A stretch of DNA of 5,773 nt, from NCBI GenBank assembly GCA_937981515.1, contig CALJNY010000319.1, positions 1 to 5,773 of the forward strand, given 5' to 3'. This document shows, piece by piece, positions 4,531-5,773 of the stretch. The stretch is from an uncultured Collinsella sp. (GTDB taxonomy: Bacteria; Actinomycetota; Coriobacteriia; Coriobacteriales; Coriobacteriaceae). The position numbers and the translations under genes are program-made. The notes under the pieces are model-generated. The model was not told where the DNA came from and searched no databases. It was given only the letters and a program-made list of their open reading frames with translations. Every line of letters begins with the position of its first letter. The first letter of the stretch is position 1.

Positions 4531-5772
4531 ATGACGAAAGGTCTGCACGTGCCTTCCGAGATCGGCAAGCTCAGGAAGGTCTGCCTGCACCGCCCCGGCG
4601 ACGAGCTCCTCAACCTTCCGCCCGACGAGCTCGAGCGACTCCTGTTCGACGACGTCCCGTTCCTGGAGGTCGCACAGCAGGAGCACGACACCTTCGCCCA
4701 GATCCTGAGGGACCAGGGCGTGGAGGTCCTCTACCTCGAGAACCTCGTCGCCGAGGTGTTCGACCAGGTCCCCGGCGCCCGCGCCGAGTTCACCGACCAG
4801 TACATCGCCGAGGCAGGCATCCGCGGCCAGCACATGCCGCAGATCGTCCGCGAGAAGCTGGACTCCATCGAGGACAACCTCGAGTTCGTCAAGAAGACCA
4901 TGGCCGGCATGACCAAGGCCGAGATCGACCTGCCCCTCACGGCGTCCACGACCCTCGACTCCCTGGTCAACTCCGAGTCCGAGTCCGACCTGATCATCGA
5001 CCCGATGCCCAACCTCTACTTCACCCGCGACCCGTTCGCGGTCGTCGGCGAGGGCGTCAACCTCAACCGCATGTACTCGGTCACCCGCAACCGCGAGACC
5101 CTGTACGGCAAGTACGTCTTCAAGTACCACCCCGACTACAAGGACGTCTCCCTGTACTTCCGCCGCGACTGCCAGTTCCACACCGAGGGCGGCGACGTGC
5201 TGAACATCAACGAGAAGACCCTCGCCGTCGGCATCTCCCAGCGCACCCAGGCCGCCGCTATCGACGTCATGGCCCAGAACATCTTCTGGAACTCCGACTC
5301 CAAGGTCGAGCGCATCCTGGCCTTCGACATCCCGGTCTCGCGCGCCTTCATGCACCTCGACACGGTCTTCACCCAGATCGACGTCGATAAGTTCACGATC
5401 CACCCCGCCATCATGGGCACCCTGCGCGTCTACGAGCTGACCGCCGGCAAGAACCCGGGCGACGTGAACATCCGCCTGATCGAGGACACCCTCGAGCACG
5501 TCCTGGAGGACGCCACCGGCGTCGACCAGGTCAAGCTGATCCCCTGCGGCGGCGGCGACCCGATCGCGGCCTCCCGCGAGCAGTGGAACGACGGCTCCAA
5601 CACCCTGTGCGTCGAGCCCGGCAAGATCTGCGTCTACGCCCGCAACACCGTCACCAACGACGTGCTGTACAAGGAGGGCCTGGACCTTCTCGTCGTGCCC
5701 TCCGCCGAGCTCTCCCGCGGCCGCGGCGGCCCGCGCTGCATGAGCATGCCCTTCTGGCGCGAGGACCTCTAA
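4531..5772 (+). CDS. arcA: Arginine deiminase
   Basis: The 413-residue cytoplasmic enzyme hydrolyses L-arginine to L-citrulline and ammonia, the first step of the arginine deiminase pathway. The length is normal for the family and the gene is complete. The N-terminus carries the family pattern SEIGKLRKVCLHRPG (9-23) and ERLLFDDVPFLEVAQQEHD (35-53). All catalytic residues of the guanidino-modifying fold are visible: Asp167 in FTRDPF, Glu219 in FHTEGGD, His275 and Asp277 in FMHLDTVF, and the nucleophile Cys403 in GGPRCMSMP near the C-terminus. Codon choice is extremely biased to C- or G-ending codons, much more than in ppk or rlmD, which suggests high expression. Ornithine carbamoyltransferase, carbamate kinase and the arginine/ornithine antiporter would be expected nearby, but the window ends one base after the stop codon. 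A GTG at codon 7 is a possible but less likely start. Confidence 0.98.
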   Translation: MTKGLHVPSEIGKLRKVCLHRPGDELLNLPPDELERLLFDDVPFLEVAQQEHDTFAQILRDQGVEVLYLENLVAEVFDQVPGARAEFTDQYIAEAGIRGQHMPQIVREKLDSIEDNLEFVKKTMAGMTKAEIDLPLTASTTLDSLVNSESESDLIIDPMPNLYFTRDPFAVVGEGVNLNRMYSVTRNRETLYGKYVFKYHPDYKDVSLYFRRDCQFHTEGGDVLNINEKTLAVGISQRTQAAAIDVMAQNIFWNSDSKVERILAFDIPVSRAFMHLDTVFTQIDVDKFTIHPAIMGTLRVYELTAGKNPGDVNIRLIEDTLEHVLEDATGVDQVKLIPCGGGDPIAASREQWNDGSNTLCVEPGKICVYARNTVTNDVLYKEGLDLLVVPSAELSRGRGGPRCMSMPFWREDL

Positions 5773-5773
5773 G

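Noticed and set aside
4387..5499. A 370-codon frame on the minus strand antisense to arcA
   Set aside because: Its sequence is a Val/Asp/Leu/Gly-rich low-complexity product typical of the complement of strongly C-ending codons; arcA is clearly the real gene.

Overview
The window carries three convincing protein genes and reads like chromosomal DNA of a high-GC Gram-positive anaerobe. The protein sequences and the codon use (strong preference for G or C at the third position in arcA) fit the Coriobacteriia, and Collinsella would be my best guess. That is an inference from general resemblance; no marker gene here proves it.

Layout, left to right. Positions 15-124 hold a large inverted repeat with two 36-nt arms and a 38-nt spacer. 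It starts 18 nt beyond the end of a class I SAM-dependent rRNA (uracil-C5)-methyltransferase gene of the RlmD/RumA type (minus strand, 143-1456). A 113-nt gap with a strong stem-loop separates this from a polyphosphate kinase gene, ppk (minus strand, 1570-3978), which lies upstream of rlmD in the same direction. The kinase has a complete catalytic core plus an unusual C-terminal tail of about 100 residues, rich in Pro, Glu and Ala and ending in a short basic, glycine/leucine-rich segment.

From 3979 to 4530 there is a 552-nt divergent intergenic region whose middle part is visibly AT-rich. It has candidate promoters, short repeated motifs, an 18-nt near-palindrome and stem-loops in the expected arcA leader. 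On the plus strand it is followed by a complete arginine deiminase gene, arcA (4531-5772), whose stop codon ends one base before the window does. Any arcB, arcC or arcD partners would lie outside.

Functionally, arcA begins the arginine deiminase route (arginine to citrulline and ammonia), which normally leads to ATP through ornithine carbamoyltransferase and carbamate kinase. ppk stores ATP phosphate as polyphosphate. The divergent arrangement makes shared control conceivable, but the sequence does not prove it. rlmD is a housekeeping rRNA-modification gene that probably depends at least partly on transcription from ppk.

I found no clear evidence of an undescribed multi-gene system, CRISPR array, transposase, tRNA or rRNA. 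The items most worth a second look are the 110-nt inverted repeat, the PPK tail and the structured, motif-rich region upstream of arcA.
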